Shown piece after piece: positions 1-8,046 of a stretch of 36,059 bases of DNA. Position numbers and translations under genes: made by a program. Origin of the DNA: an uncultured Lachnospiraceae bacterium. Its GTDB lineage: Bacteria; Bacillota; Clostridia; Lachnospirales; Lachnospiraceae. The stretch's first letter is position 1, and each line of letters starts with the position of its first letter. Below the pieces are notes generated by a model, which did no database searches, was not told the origin of the DNA, and saw nothing but the letters and a program-made list of their open reading frames with translations. The stretch is from the NCBI GenBank assembly GCA_946616305.1, contig CAMOIV010000005.1:1-36059 (forward strand). Direction: 5' to 3'.

Positions 1-22
1 ATCTTTATAAGTCATGATACGG

Positions 23-54
23 TAAGCGGTGCTTTATGCACCGCTTATTTTATT
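23..54 (+). terminator. Intrinsic terminator of an upstream gene
   Basis: A perfect 10-bp stem (taagcggtgc / gcaccgctta) with a 5-nt loop is followed by a short T-rich tail. It lies before rqcP and probably ends the transcription unit to the left of the window. Only this hairpin and about 20 bases of unassigned sequence precede the first gene. Confidence 0.8.
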
Positions 55-78
55 AAGCAGCAGGGAGAATAAGGGATT

Positions 79-321
79 ATGAGACTGGACAAATATCTTA
101 AGGTTTCGCGTCTGATAAAAAGACGCACCATAGCAAACGAAGCCTGTGATGCCGGCAGGGTCATGGTGAACGACAGGGTTGCGAAAGCAGGTACGGATAT
201 CAAAGAGGGAGATACCATCGCCATATCCTTCGGAGACAAGACTGTCAGGGTCAGAGTGGTCTCCGTAGCTGAAACCGTGCGCAAAGAAGAGGCTGCACAA
301 ATGTACGAATACTTGCAATAA
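79..321 (+). CDS. rqcP: S4-domain RNA-binding protein RqcP (YabO family)
   Basis: An 80-residue protein that is almost entirely one S4 RNA-binding domain. It opens with the family signature MRLDKYLKVSRLIKRRT and contains the GRVMVNDRVAKAG segment typical of the YabO/Hsp15-like group. RqcP acts with RqcH on stalled large ribosomal subunits in ribosome-associated quality control, helping add C-terminal alanine tails to the nascent chain. That role comes from the family and is not visible in the sequence. The start has purine-rich sequence (agggag, aaggga) upstream. It is the first gene of a cluster running through divIC, tilS, hpt and ftsH, the usual Firmicute neighbourhood of this gene. The sporulation genes yabP and yabQ, usually next in spore formers, are not here. 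Confidence 0.9.
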   Translation: MRLDKYLKVSRLIKRRTIANEACDAGRVMVNDRVAKAGTDIKEGDTIAISFGDKTVRVRVVSVAETVRKEEAAQMYEYLQ

Positions 322-380
322 ACGGGATATTATGTTAATCTGATTCTATCTTTTCCTTAAAAATGAAGGGCTGAAGGGCA

Positions 381-719
381 ATGGGAAACGAAAGAGTCAG
401 AATAAAAAAGAGCAAAGCAGCCATGTACAGGACCATCAGGCATAATAAGCCTGCTGTTTTTGCTATTCTGATAATCGTTCTGCTTTTGCTAGTGGTCATC
501 AGTGTAGACGGAAAAAGCCTCAGCGAAAAGAACAAGTCTTTACTGGAGCAGAAGAGTGTCCTGGAGGAACAGCTGAAGCAGGAGGAGCAGCGCACAAAGG
601 ATCTGGAAGAGTTCGAAAAATATACCAAAACGAAAAAGTATGCCGAGGAAATGGCAAAAAAGAAGCTGGGTCTGGTGCATGAAAACGAGATAATATTCAG
701 AACGGATGACGGTAAGTGA
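381..719 (+). CDS. divIC: Septum formation initiator family protein (DivIC/FtsB-like)
   Basis: A 112-residue bitopic membrane protein. It has a basic cytoplasmic N-terminus, one transmembrane helix around residues 24-42 (AVFAILIIVLLLLVVISV), and then a charged coiled coil of roughly residues 45-80 rich in E, K and Q. The C-terminus ends with a KKKLGLVHENEI segment typical of the family. DivIC forms a complex with DivIB and FtsL that activates septal peptidoglycan synthesis at the division site. Position after rqcP and before tilS matches the conserved Firmicute order. The stop overlaps the tilS start by 14 bases, which suggests translational coupling. Sequence conservation in this family is low, so the call rests on topology, length and position together. 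Confidence 0.88.
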   Translation: MGNERVRIKKSKAAMYRTIRHNKPAVFAILIIVLLLLVVISVDGKSLSEKNKSLLEQKSVLEEQLKQEEQRTKDLEEFEKYTKTKKYAEEMAKKKLGLVHENEIIFRTDDGK

Positions 720-2070
720 GATCAAAAAGCTTGTAAAAGACTATATCAAAGAACATGCCATGATATGCAAAGGGCAGACCGTAGGCGTGGCTGTTTCGGG
801 AGGTGCAGACAGTATGTGCCTTCTTTTTTTGCTGCATGAATTGAAAGAAGAGATGGATTTTGACATAAAGGCGGTTCATGTAGAGCATGGTATCAGAGGG
901 GAGGAATCAGTCCTTGATATGGAATATGTCAGGGAAACCTGTCTGGCATGGGATATACCTCTTGAGATACACAGGATCGATGTTCCTGCCGTTTCGAAGG
1001 AAACGGGGACAAGTGTGGAGGAAGCGGCCAGAAACGAAAGATACAGGATCTTTACGGACACTGAAGCAGACCGGATAGCACTGGCCCACCATAAGGATGA
1101 TATCGCGGAAACAGTGATATACAACCTCATCCGGGGCAGCGGGGTAAACGGGCTTAAGGGTATAGATCCCGTAAGAGGCCGTTATATCAGACCTTTGCTG
1201 TGTCTTACAAGAGAAGATACGGAAAAGGTCTGTAGGGAAAACGATATCCGGTATCGTACGGACAGTACCAACGAAGACACGGACATACCAAGGAACAGGA
1301 TAAGGCATAAGATCTTGCCCGAACTGATGGAGATAAATGACAGGGCCGTAGACCATATCGTGGATACTTCTTCGGACATCCGTATGATCTCGGGACATAT
1401 CCATAATGAGACCGGAAAGGCAAAGGAGAGCTGTCTCTCCTATACCAATGGCAGGTATGAACTGGACATAGAGAAATTGGACAGGCTGGATCAGGCCTTA
1501 CGATCTGCACTGATAAAGGATACCCTGATATTGGCTGCCGGCAGGGCCAGAGATATCGGCAGACGACATATAGATGCGGTTTTGGATCTGATGTGCGGCC
1601 AGTCCGGAAGGCATGTGGACCTTATATACGGCATAAAAGCCGCGAGACAATTTGGCAAACTTGTGATCTTCGGCCCGGGAAAATATGAGCCGGATGGAGG
1701 ATCAGCCCTGCCGGATGGCCCTCCTCATATAGAGTTTACGGTTCTGGATATGGCAAAGACTGATATGGAGGACATATCAAAGGGCAATAACTACACTAAA
1801 TTCATAGATTATGCTACAATAGGCGGTACTTACGACCTTGCGATAAGACACAGACAGAGCGGAGATCATATATCCATTAAAGGCGGCAGCAAGAAGATAA
1901 AGGATCTTATGATCGAAGAGAAGGTCCCCCCCGATATGCGGGATGCTCTGTATCTGGTCACGTTGGGAAGCGAAGTAGTCTGGATGATCGATACCGGCAG
2001 GATAGGAGAAAGGTTCAAGGTCACCGAGGGAACAAAACAGGTTTTGAAAATGGAGATAAAAAATGGCTGA
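706..2070 (+). CDS. tilS: tRNA(Ile)-lysidine synthase TilS
   Basis: A 454-residue enzyme that modifies the wobble cytidine of the CAU-anticodon tRNA-Ile to lysidine, using ATP and lysine, so that the tRNA reads AUA. The N-terminal PP-loop ATPase motif VAVSGGADSMCLL is at about residues 28-40. ALAHHKDDIAETV near residue 126 and the RYIRPLL and PRNRIRH segments are also characteristic. The C-terminal TilS domain is present (IKGGSKKIKDLMIEEKVP). Length matches the complete family form. AUA codons are abundant throughout this window, so the enzyme should be essential here. The ATG at 706 overlaps divIC and lacks a strong ribosome binding site, which fits coupled translation. Its own end overlaps hpt by 8 bases. 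Confidence 0.95.
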   Translation: MTVSEIKKLVKDYIKEHAMICKGQTVGVAVSGGADSMCLLFLLHELKEEMDFDIKAVHVEHGIRGEESVLDMEYVRETCLAWDIPLEIHRIDVPAVSKETGTSVEEAARNERYRIFTDTEADRIALAHHKDDIAETVIYNLIRGSGVNGLKGIDPVRGRYIRPLLCLTREDTEKVCRENDIRYRTDSTNEDTDIPRNRIRHKILPELMEINDRAVDHIVDTSSDIRMISGHIHNETGKAKESCLSYTNGRYELDIEKLDRLDQALRSALIKDTLILAAGRARDIGRRHIDAVLDLMCGQSGRHVDLIYGIKAARQFGKLVIFGPGKYEPDGGSALPDGPPHIEFTVLDMAKTDMEDISKGNNYTKFIDYATIGGTYDLAIRHRQSGDHISIKGGSKKIKDLMIEEKVPPDMRDALYLVTLGSEVVWMIDTGRIGERFKVTEGTKQVLKMEIKNG

Positions 2071-2590
2071 GAAGATCACAACAATAATTTCGGAAGAAGA
2101 GATCGATCGTAAGATAAGAGAGCTGGGGAAACAGATCAGCGAGGATTTTAAGGGTCAGGAGGTTACCCTCATATGCATCCTTAAGGGAGCAGCCACCTTT
2201 GCCTGCGATCTGGCAAAAAGGATAGAATGCCCCGTTACCATGGAATATATGCGTTGTTCCAGCTACGGCAATGAAACGGAAAGCTCCGGAGTCGTCAAGA
2301 TAACGCTGGATCTTGATGAGCCCATACGTAATAAAAACATACTTGTGGTAGAGGACATCATAGATACGGGACGCAGCATGGCATATCTCATGGAGATCCT
2401 TAAGCAGCGAGGACCCGCCCAGCTTAAGCTTTGCGCTCTGCTGGATAAGCCCGACAGGAGAGTAGCCGATGTGGATATCGACTATACCGGATTCGTGATA
2501 CCGGATAAGTTTATCGTAGGCTACGGCCTCGATTATGCACAGAAATACAGGAATCTGCCATTTATAGGCGTCGTTGACACGGGGGTATAG
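2063..2590 (+). CDS. hpt: Hypoxanthine phosphoribosyltransferase
   Basis: A 175-residue purine salvage enzyme converting hypoxanthine (and usually guanine) plus PRPP to IMP or GMP. The PRPP-binding motif [12 protein letters not shown] lies near residues 95-106. The flexible-loop region [14 protein letters not shown] and the C-terminal [17 protein letters not shown] segment, which shapes the purine site, are typical of bacterial Hpt. Length is normal. It overlaps the end of tilS by 8 bases and is followed after 2 bases by ftsH. The tilS-hpt-ftsH order is deeply conserved in Firmicutes. Confidence 0.96.
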   Translation: MAEKITTIISEEEIDRKIRELGKQISEDFKGQEVTLICILKGAATFACDLAKRIECPVTMEYMRCSSYGNETESSGVVKITLDLDEPIRNKNILVVEDIIDTGRSMAYLMEILKQRGPAQLKLCALLDKPDRRVADVDIDYTGFVIPDKFIVGYGLDYAQKYRNLPFIGVVDTGV

Positions 2591-2592
2591 CA

Positions 2593-4422
2593 TTGAGAAA
2601 TTCCAACAGAGGTTTAGGTATATATTTCCTGATCGTGGCAGCGGTGCTGCTTTTGATCTCCTTCATGTCCTCAGGTCTGAAGGTAAGGGATCCGTATAAT
2701 TACAGGACCTTTTTAGATGACCTGGAAGCAAAAAGGGTGAAGGGCGTATTGGTGTCTCCCTACGCGGAAACTCCAACGGGCGAGGTGACCGTAACGTTGA
2801 GCAACAGCGAGACGCATACCATATATGTTGCCGATATCACGGAAACGGAAAAGGAATTAAAGGAGCTTTTTCCCGGATTCGAGGAGGAAGCCGTCAAAAG
2901 AGAGAATCCCATCATAGTATACGGATTGCCCATACTGCTCACAGTGGTGGCTGTGATGGTGATCATGGCCATGATGAACTCCCAGAATGCGGGAGGTGCC
3001 GGAGGCGGCCGGATGATGAATTTCGGCAAGAGCAGAGCAAAGATGGTAGCTCCGGGGCAGACAAGCATCACCTTTAAGGATGTGGCCGGACTGGCGGAGG
3101 AGAAGGAGGATCTGGAGGAAATAGTGGATTTCCTTAAGGATCCCGGAAAGTATACCGAAGTGGGAGCGAGGATCCCCAAGGGTGTTATACTGGTAGGCTC
3201 CCCCGGAACAGGTAAAACACTTCTCGCAAAGGCGGTTGCCGGAGAAGCAGGGGTTCCCTTCTTTTCCATATCCGGTTCCGATTTCGTGGAGATGTTCGTA
3301 GGTGTAGGTGCGTCAAGAGTCAGAGACCTTTTTGAAGAGGCAAAGAAAAACTCACCCTGTATAGTGTTCATAGATGAGATAGATGCTGTGGCAAGGCGCA
3401 GAGGTACAGGCCTTGGCGGCGGACATGATGAGAGAGAGCAGACTCTTAATCAGCTGCTGGTAGAGATGGACGGATTCGGAGTAAATGAAGGCATAATCGT
3501 CATGGCTGCAACGAACAGGGTAGATATCCTGGACCCCGCCATCATGAGACCCGGAAGATTTGACAGAAAGATCGGGGTGGGAACACCGGATGTAAAGGGA
3601 AGAGAGGATATCCTGAAGGTTCATGCCAAGAACAAGCCGCTGGGAGATGATGTGGATCTGACCCAGATAGCCCAGACAACGGCGGGCTTTACGGGAGCGG
3701 ACCTGGAAAACCTGCTGAACGAAGCCGCGATAAAGGCGGCCAAAGGTGACAAATCCTATATCACCCAGGAGGATATAAAGTCCGCATTTATCAAGGTCGG
3801 CATAGGAAATGAGAAGAGAAGCAAGGTCATATCGGATGAGGAAAAGAAGATAACGGCATACCACGAGGCGGGACATGCGATCCTGTTTCATGTACTTCCC
3901 GGAGTCGGGCCTGTATACAGCATCTCCATCATACCCACGGGAATGGGAGCAGCAGGATATACCATGCCTCTTCCCGAAAAGGATGAGATGTTCAGGACCA
4001 AATCAAAAATGCTCAACGAGATCGTTGTTGATCTGGGAGGCAGGGTGGCTGAGGAGCTTATCTTCGGACCCGACGATGTGACTACCGGAGCATCCGCTGA
4101 TTTCAAACAGGCTACAAAAATGGCCAGAAGAATGGTGACCACCTATGGCATGAGTGACAAGATCGGAGTCGTGAGCTTCAATGAGGATGATGACCAGGTA
4201 TTCATCGGTCGGGATCTGGCTCACGGAAGGAGCATGTCGGAGGAAACCTTACGAGAGATAGATATCGAAGTGAAGACCATCGTGGAGGATTGTCACGAAA
4301 GAGCCAGAGCACTTATAAAGGAGCATATGGACATACTTGAAAAGACCGCTAAACTGCTCCTTGAAAAGGAAAAGATCAGCATGGATGAGTTCAATTCCCT
4401 GTGGGAGGCAGAGCCCGTCTGA
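2593..4422 (+). CDS. ftsH: ATP-dependent zinc metalloprotease FtsH
   Basis: A 609-residue membrane-anchored AAA+ protease that degrades misassembled membrane proteins and regulatory proteins. Visible in order: a first transmembrane helix near residues 9-26, a small external domain, a second helix near 110-128 and a glycine-rich linker. The AAA domain follows, with Walker A GSPGTGKT near 202, Walker B IVFIDEID near 257 and the second region of homology with an RPGRFDRK arginine finger. The zinc protease motif HEAGH is near residue 424. Walker A has Ser where most FtsH proteins have Pro (GPPGTGKT). The start is the TTG at 2593, with a G-rich ggggg upstream inside the end of hpt. It is the last gene of the housekeeping cluster. 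Confidence 0.97.
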   Translation: MRNSNRGLGIYFLIVAAVLLLISFMSSGLKVRDPYNYRTFLDDLEAKRVKGVLVSPYAETPTGEVTVTLSNSETHTIYVADITETEKELKELFPGFEEEAVKRENPIIVYGLPILLTVVAVMVIMAMMNSQNAGGAGGGRMMNFGKSRAKMVAPGQTSITFKDVAGLAEEKEDLEEIVDFLKDPGKYTEVGARIPKGVILVGSPGTGKTLLAKAVAGEAGVPFFSISGSDFVEMFVGVGASRVRDLFEEAKKNSPCIVFIDEIDAVARRRGTGLGGGHDEREQTLNQLLVEMDGFGVNEGIIVMAATNRVDILDPAIMRPGRFDRKIGVGTPDVKGREDILKVHAKNKPLGDDVDLTQIAQTTAGFTGADLENLLNEAAIKAAKGDKSYITQEDIKSAFIKVGIGNEKRSKVISDEEKKITAYHEAGHAILFHVLPGVGPVYSISIIPTGMGAAGYTMPLPEKDEMFRTKSKMLNEIVVDLGGRVAEELIFGPDDVTTGASADFKQATKMARRMVTTYGMSDKIGVVSFNEDDDQVFIGRDLAHGRSMSEETLREIDIEVKTIVEDCHERARALIKEHMDILEKTAKLLLEKEKISMDEFNSLWEAEPV

Positions 4423-4427
4423 CAAAC

Positions 4428-4477
4428 ATGCACAAAAAACGATCATAAAGTTTGTAAAGATTGTATATTTTGTGCAT
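4428..4477. repeat. Inverted repeat ATGCACAAAA / TTTTGTGCAT
   Basis: Two perfect complementary 10-base arms (4428-4437 and 4468-4477) are separated by 30 AT-rich bases just after the ftsH stop. The right arm ends two bases before the -35 box of the promoter at 4480. It may be a looped operator or a weak fold at the end of the ftsH mRNA. There is no T-run after the right arm, so it is not a standard terminator. Confidence 0.6.
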
Positions 4478-4479
4478 TG

Positions 4480-4507
4480 TTGACATATCCTTGCAGTGCT
4501 ATATTAT
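4480..4507 (+). promoter_or_regulatory. Sigma-A type promoter of a short transcript
   Basis: TTGACA at 4480-4485 and TATTAT at 4502-4507 are separated by 16 bases. The start point is predicted near 4514. The -35 box is a perfect consensus match. It points at a non-coding stretch that ends in an intrinsic terminator about 100 bases later. Confidence 0.7.
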
Positions 4508-4513
4508 AGGCGT

Positions 4514-4612
4514 ACCCCCCAATACATGATACCGTCCGTTCAGGGCGGTACCCCATAAGAAAGAAATACCTTCTCCTGAAATGGCTGATCGCGATCGGCC
4601 ATTTCTACTTTT
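4514..4612 (+). ncRNA. Candidate small RNA or terminated leader, unknown family
   Basis: About 99 bases lie between a consensus promoter and an intrinsic terminator, with no plausible reading frame. The predicted RNA has a C-rich 5' end (taccccccaatac). A hairpin follows at 4530-4550 (taccgtcc / gggcggta, one wobble), then a single-stranded stretch containing accttctcc, then the terminator stem. The C-rich patches are complementary to Shine-Dalgarno-like sequence, as in several Firmicute trans-acting RNAs. I compared it mentally with common riboswitch consensus cores (c-di-GMP I and II, preQ1, fluoride, guanidine, ZTP) and saw no match. It could be a free regulatory RNA or an attenuated leader of the Tad operon. 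Confidence 0.45.
4578..4612 (+). terminator. Intrinsic terminator of the short transcript
   Basis: A 12-bp stem (gaaatggctgat / atcggccatttc, one G-U pair) with a CGCG loop is followed by tactttt. It lies just upstream of the second promoter, so it separates the short transcript from the Tad operon. Confidence 0.7.
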
Positions 4613-4622
4613 AAAAAAGTTC

Positions 4623-4651
4623 TTGACAAGAAATCCCCCAGGGTGTATTTT
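4623..4651 (+). promoter_or_regulatory. Predicted promoter of the Tad operon, with a dyad at the -35
   Basis: TTGACA at 4623-4628, a 17-base spacer and TATTTT at 4646-4651 predict a start near 4658, about 60 bases before the first Tad gene. The -35 box lies inside a 13-base perfect dyad, TTCTTGACAAGAA, at 4620-4632, which may be an operator. Confidence 0.6.
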
Positions 4652-4719
4652 TTATTTCACTTTCAGATTATCTTTTCACGTTTCAGTGACAGATCCAATC
4701 ATTAAAAGGACAGGTAGCA

Positions 4720-5112
4720 ATGAAGGAATATCTATATCTTTTCATGCTGTTTGCCTGCGCCATGACGGACATTGTAACATATCGGATAAAGAACGTATTT
4801 CTGGCCCTTCCTTTAGGCATACTTCTCATTTGTGACCCGTCTTCGCAAAATCTTCGCGACATGCTATTGATATTTATCCTCTTTATCCCCTTTTACTGTC
4901 TGGGTATGGTCAAGGCCGGCGATATAAAACTCTTAATGGCCGCAACGGCCTTCATCGGAACAGCCTCTCTCATAGAGACAGCCGTTTATACGGTACTTAT
5001 CTCCGTCATCTCGATCATGGCATTGAGTATCAGAAATCAAACCCCCGTTCTACAGACGAAAATACCTTTCGCATTCTCATTTTTCATGGGATCATTTCCG
5101 TTTTTTATCTGA
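4720..5112 (+). CDS. tadV: Prepilin peptidase 1, A24 family (TadV/CpaA-like)
   Basis: A 130-residue polytopic membrane aspartyl protease that cleaves the leader peptides of Flp pilin and pseudopilins. The two catalytic aspartates of the A24 family are visible: D17 in CAMTDIVTYRIKN and D68 in the GxGD-type motif GMVKAGDIKLL. Several hydrophobic helices fill the rest. Length fits the short TadV form, which lacks the N-methyltransferase domain of PilD. It opens the Tad operon and is followed after 12 bases by tadZ. The start ATG has aaaggac upstream. A second A24 peptidase occurs in the same operon (11910-12335), which is unusual. Confidence 0.85.
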   Translation: MKEYLYLFMLFACAMTDIVTYRIKNVFLALPLGILLICDPSSQNLRDMLLIFILFIPFYCLGMVKAGDIKLLMAATAFIGTASLIETAVYTVLISVISIMALSIRNQTPVLQTKIPFAFSFFMGSFPFFI

Positions 5113-5124
5113 AAAGGAGTGAAT

Positions 5125-6126
5125 ATGGGATCAAATGACAGAGCCAATATGGCAGTGATCTTTTCCCAGAGCGACTATCTGCTGGGATTCATGAATTACA
5201 TATATGACAGCAAAACAGGCTTTTCCTGCTTCGGTTTTACAAGCAATGACAAGCTGATGGGATTTGCCAAAGAACATGGCATATCTTTACTGCTGTCGGA
5301 TAAGGAGAGCTATGAAACAGGTGCAAAACAGATCAAGTCCGAGATCACGGTAGTTCTGGCAGACAGGGCGGAGATGGAAACATGCAAGGATGCATATGTG
5401 GTAGACATCCTGCAGCCTGTGGATGAGATCTTAAGAGAAGTCCTTTCCATAGCCTCCATGTCTGATATAAAGGTCTCCTCCGTGACTTCGGGAAACGACG
5501 GGATGGTCCATACGGTTTATTCCCCTGTAAACAGATGTCTGAAAACCACTCTCGCCATGACCTTTGCCCAGATATTATCCGAGAGAGAAGACACCATATA
5601 CATAAATTTCGAGGCGGATTCGGGTTTTTCTTCCCTTTTCATGGAAACCTACGACGGGGACCTTTCGGATCTGATGTTTTATCTGAGGGACGACGGCAAG
5701 GACAGGTTCGGCTTAAGACTTCAGAGCATAGTGAGAGAAAGCAGAGGTGTTAGGTACATACCGCCGGTCTCGGTGCCGGGAGATCTGGCCCAGATCGGAG
5801 CGGAGGAAGTGACAGAGCTTCTGCTTTGCATAAAGAGCATGGGATACAGAAATATAGTGATGGATCTGGGAACCTATATGGAGGGCTTTGAAAAGATACT
5901 TGAGGCTTCAGACAGGATATACACTCCCGTAAGACGGGACAGTATGTCACAGGCAAAACTCTCATATATGGATTCATATCTGCACTTTACGGGACATGCA
6001 GCCTTGGCGGAGAGAATGGAGCTTTTGGAACTCCCTTATTTCAAGGATATACCGTCAGTGGCGGGAGATCTTAAGAGCACGGAGCTTGGAAAGTATGCAA
6101 GAGATCTGCTGGAGAGAGAACAATGA
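5125..6126 (+). CDS. tadZ: TadZ/CpaE-like localisation ATPase
   Basis: A 333-residue protein of the MinD/ParA-related TadZ group, which places the Tad secretion machine in the cell. The N-terminal ~110 residues look like a degenerate receiver-type domain. A P-loop-like segment, TVYSPVNRCLKTTLAM, lies near residue 133. It keeps the KTT of a ParA Walker A but lacks the usual glycines, a pattern common in Firmicute TadZ proteins and suggesting altered or weak ATPase activity. The track begins at a GTG at 5119. I choose the ATG at 5125 because the ggag at 5116-5119 is then correctly spaced. The end overlaps tadA by 4 bases (ATGA). Confidence 0.78.
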   Translation: MGSNDRANMAVIFSQSDYLLGFMNYIYDSKTGFSCFGFTSNDKLMGFAKEHGISLLLSDKESYETGAKQIKSEITVVLADRAEMETCKDAYVVDILQPVDEILREVLSIASMSDIKVSSVTSGNDGMVHTVYSPVNRCLKTTLAMTFAQILSEREDTIYINFEADSGFSSLFMETYDGDLSDLMFYLRDDGKDRFGLRLQSIVRESRGVRYIPPVSVPGDLAQIGAEEVTELLLCIKSMGYRNIVMDLGTYMEGFEKILEASDRIYTPVRRDSMSQAKLSYMDSYLHFTGHAALAERMELLELPYFKDIPSVAGDLKSTELGKYARDLLEREQ

Positions 6127-7361
6127 AGGAAGAAAACACGGAAGTATTATCAAAGCTGAGAGAGGATGTTATCTCCAGGATAGATATGTCAAGGGATGTA
6201 TCCGATGAGGAGATACGGTCCATCATAAAGGAAGAGATCTCGGCACTGAAAAAGAAGACCTGCATAGGACTGAATGAGAGAGAAGAGTATTTCAGGATCC
6301 TTTTCAACGAGGTCAGGAGACTGGGGATACTGGAGGAACTCATAGCCGATAATTCGGTGACGGAGATCATGGTGAACGGCACAGATGAGATATTCATAGA
6401 AAAGAACGGCAGTGTATCCAAATGGGATAAGCACTTTGCCTCCGTGGATAAGTTAAGAGCAGTCATACAGCAGATAGTGGCTAAAAACAACAGAGTCGTA
6501 AACGAAGCTTCTCCCATAGTGGATGCCCGACTTGAAAACGGTGCGAGAGTAAATGTGGTAATGGCTCCCGTGGCCATAAACGGGCCCATCCTTACCATCA
6601 GGAGGTTTCCGGATGATCCCATAAGGATGAAGGATCTGATCTATTTCGGGTCCATAACCTCCGAGGCAGCTGATTATCTTAAAAATCTTGTAGCATCCGG
6701 CTACAACATATTTGTCTCGGGGGGAACCGGCTCCGGTAAAACCACCTTTCTGAACGCATTATCCGAATTTATTCCCCCTGACGAACGCATAATCACCATA
6801 GAGGATTCCGCAGAGCTGCAGATAAAGGGAATAGACAATCTGGTAAGACTTGAGACCAGAAATGCCAATGTGGAAGGCCTTAAGGAGATAACCATAAGGG
6901 ACCTTATCAAAACCTCCCTGAGAATGCGCCCGGACCGTATCATCGTGGGGGAGATCAGGGACGGAGCGGCGCTGGATTTTCTGTCGGCAGCGAATACGGG
7001 GCATGACGGCTCTCTATGTACGGGACATGCCAACAGTGCGAAGGACATGTTATCCAGGATCGAGACCATGGTACTTATGGGGATGGACCTGCCCCTCCCC
7101 GCCATACGCAGACAGATGGCTTCGGCCATAGATATCATAATCCACCTTGGAAGGCTCAGGGATAAAAGCCGGAAGGTGCTGGAGATATCGGAAATGTCAG
7201 GCCTTGAGAGGGGCGAATTCGTGCTGAATCCCATATACAGATTTATAGAGGAAGGAGAAACAAAAAGTGGACTCATTAAAGGACATCTCAAAAAAACGGG
7301 AAAGCTTGAATTTGTTGAAAAACTCAGGCGAAAAGGTCTTTATGATAAGGATCTTGTTTGA
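6123..7361 (+). CDS. tadA: Tad secretion ATPase TadA (CpaF family)
   Basis: A 412-residue secretion ATPase of the VirB11/CpaF family that powers assembly of Flp pili from the cytoplasmic face. An N-terminal domain of about 130 residues is followed by the RecA-like core. Walker A VSGGTGSGKTTF is near residue 200, the Asp box IITIEDSAELQ near 223, Walker B RIIVGEIRDG near 272, and the His box GHDGSLCTGHANS near 297. Length and motif order match CpaF. The start overlaps the tadZ stop. The end overlaps the next gene by up to 95 bases, depending on which start of tadB is used. Confidence 0.95.
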   Translation: MKEENTEVLSKLREDVISRIDMSRDVSDEEIRSIIKEEISALKKKTCIGLNEREEYFRILFNEVRRLGILEELIADNSVTEIMVNGTDEIFIEKNGSVSKWDKHFASVDKLRAVIQQIVAKNNRVVNEASPIVDARLENGARVNVVMAPVAINGPILTIRRFPDDPIRMKDLIYFGSITSEAADYLKNLVASGYNIFVSGGTGSGKTTFLNALSEFIPPDERIITIEDSAELQIKGIDNLVRLETRNANVEGLKEITIRDLIKTSLRMRPDRIIVGEIRDGAALDFLSAANTGHDGSLCTGHANSAKDMLSRIETMVLMGMDLPLPAIRRQMASAIDIIIHLGRLRDKSRKVLEISEMSGLERGEFVLNPIYRFIEEGETKSGLIKGHLKKTGKLEFVEKLRRKGLYDKDLV

Positions 7362-8043
7362 ATGGCTGGCTATAAGCGGTGCCGCAGCATACATCTTTTA
7401 TCAAAGTATGATCCCCTTTTTCATCCTGCTGCCGGGTATCGCAGTATACGGAAGGTACCGCCTTGATCAGGAAAGAAGGGCTAAAAAGAGCCTGCTTGCC
7501 CTGCAGTTTCGTGAAAGCATCCTGTCCGTCAGTACGGCTCTGAATGCCGGATATTCCGTTGAGAACTCATTTATTGAAGCATATTACGACATGAAGAACA
7601 TGTACGGCGAAGATGCACTGATCACATCCAGGTATCGCCGGATGGTGATGAAGCTTCGGGATAATGAACCAATAGAGTACATAATCAAGGATTTTGCCAT
7701 GGAATCGGATATAGAGGATATATACGATTTTGCCAGTGTATTTGACGCTGCGAAAAAGGTGGGCGGAGACATGACTAAGATCATTAAGCGGGCAGCATCC
7801 AATATAAGTGAGAAGATAGATGTGAAAAGGGAGATCGCTACATCCGTCAGTGCCAAAAGGTATGAGATAAGAGTGATGGAGATAGTACCCTTCGGAATAC
7901 TTGCTTATCTGCAGCTGACCTCCGGTGAATTCATATCCGTCCTGTATCACAACGTGACGGGAGCAGCCCTCATGACCGGGGCACTTACGGTTTACACTGC
8001 GGGATTCATAATGGCGGAAAAGATACTGGATATCGAGGTGTAG
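7267..8043 (+). CDS. tadB: TadB-like inner membrane platform protein (T2SSF family)
   Basis: A 258-residue membrane protein from the GTG at 7267. It has an N-terminal hydrophobic segment (LAISGAAAYIFYQSMIPFFILLPG), a cytoplasmic type II secretion F-like domain beginning RESILSVSTALNAGYSVENS, and C-terminal helices. It would form the platform moved by the TadA ATPase, together with TadC. The start is uncertain. GTG 7267 has a well-spaced aaggag (7252-7257) but gives a 95-base overlap with tadA. ATG 7342 has aaagg and overlaps by only 20 bases. Sequence just before the second start resembles Firmicute TadB N-termini as I remember them, which favours the first. Confidence 0.85.
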   Translation: MDSLKDISKKRESLNLLKNSGEKVFMIRILFEWLAISGAAAYIFYQSMIPFFILLPGIAVYGRYRLDQERRAKKSLLALQFRESILSVSTALNAGYSVENSFIEAYYDMKNMYGEDALITSRYRRMVMKLRDNEPIEYIIKDFAMESDIEDIYDFASVFDAAKKVGGDMTKIIKRAASNISEKIDVKREIATSVSAKRYEIRVMEIVPFGILAYLQLTSGEFISVLYHNVTGAALMTGALTVYTAGFIMAEKILDIEV

Positions 8044-8046
8044 GTC

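Noticed and set aside
2021-2593. A 190-residue minus-strand ORF over hpt
   Set aside because: Full antisense shadow of a strongly conserved gene.
4581-4835. An 84-residue plus-strand ORF over the Tad promoter
   Set aside because: It covers the terminator and promoter, overlaps the peptidase gene in another frame, has no ribosome binding site and resembles nothing.
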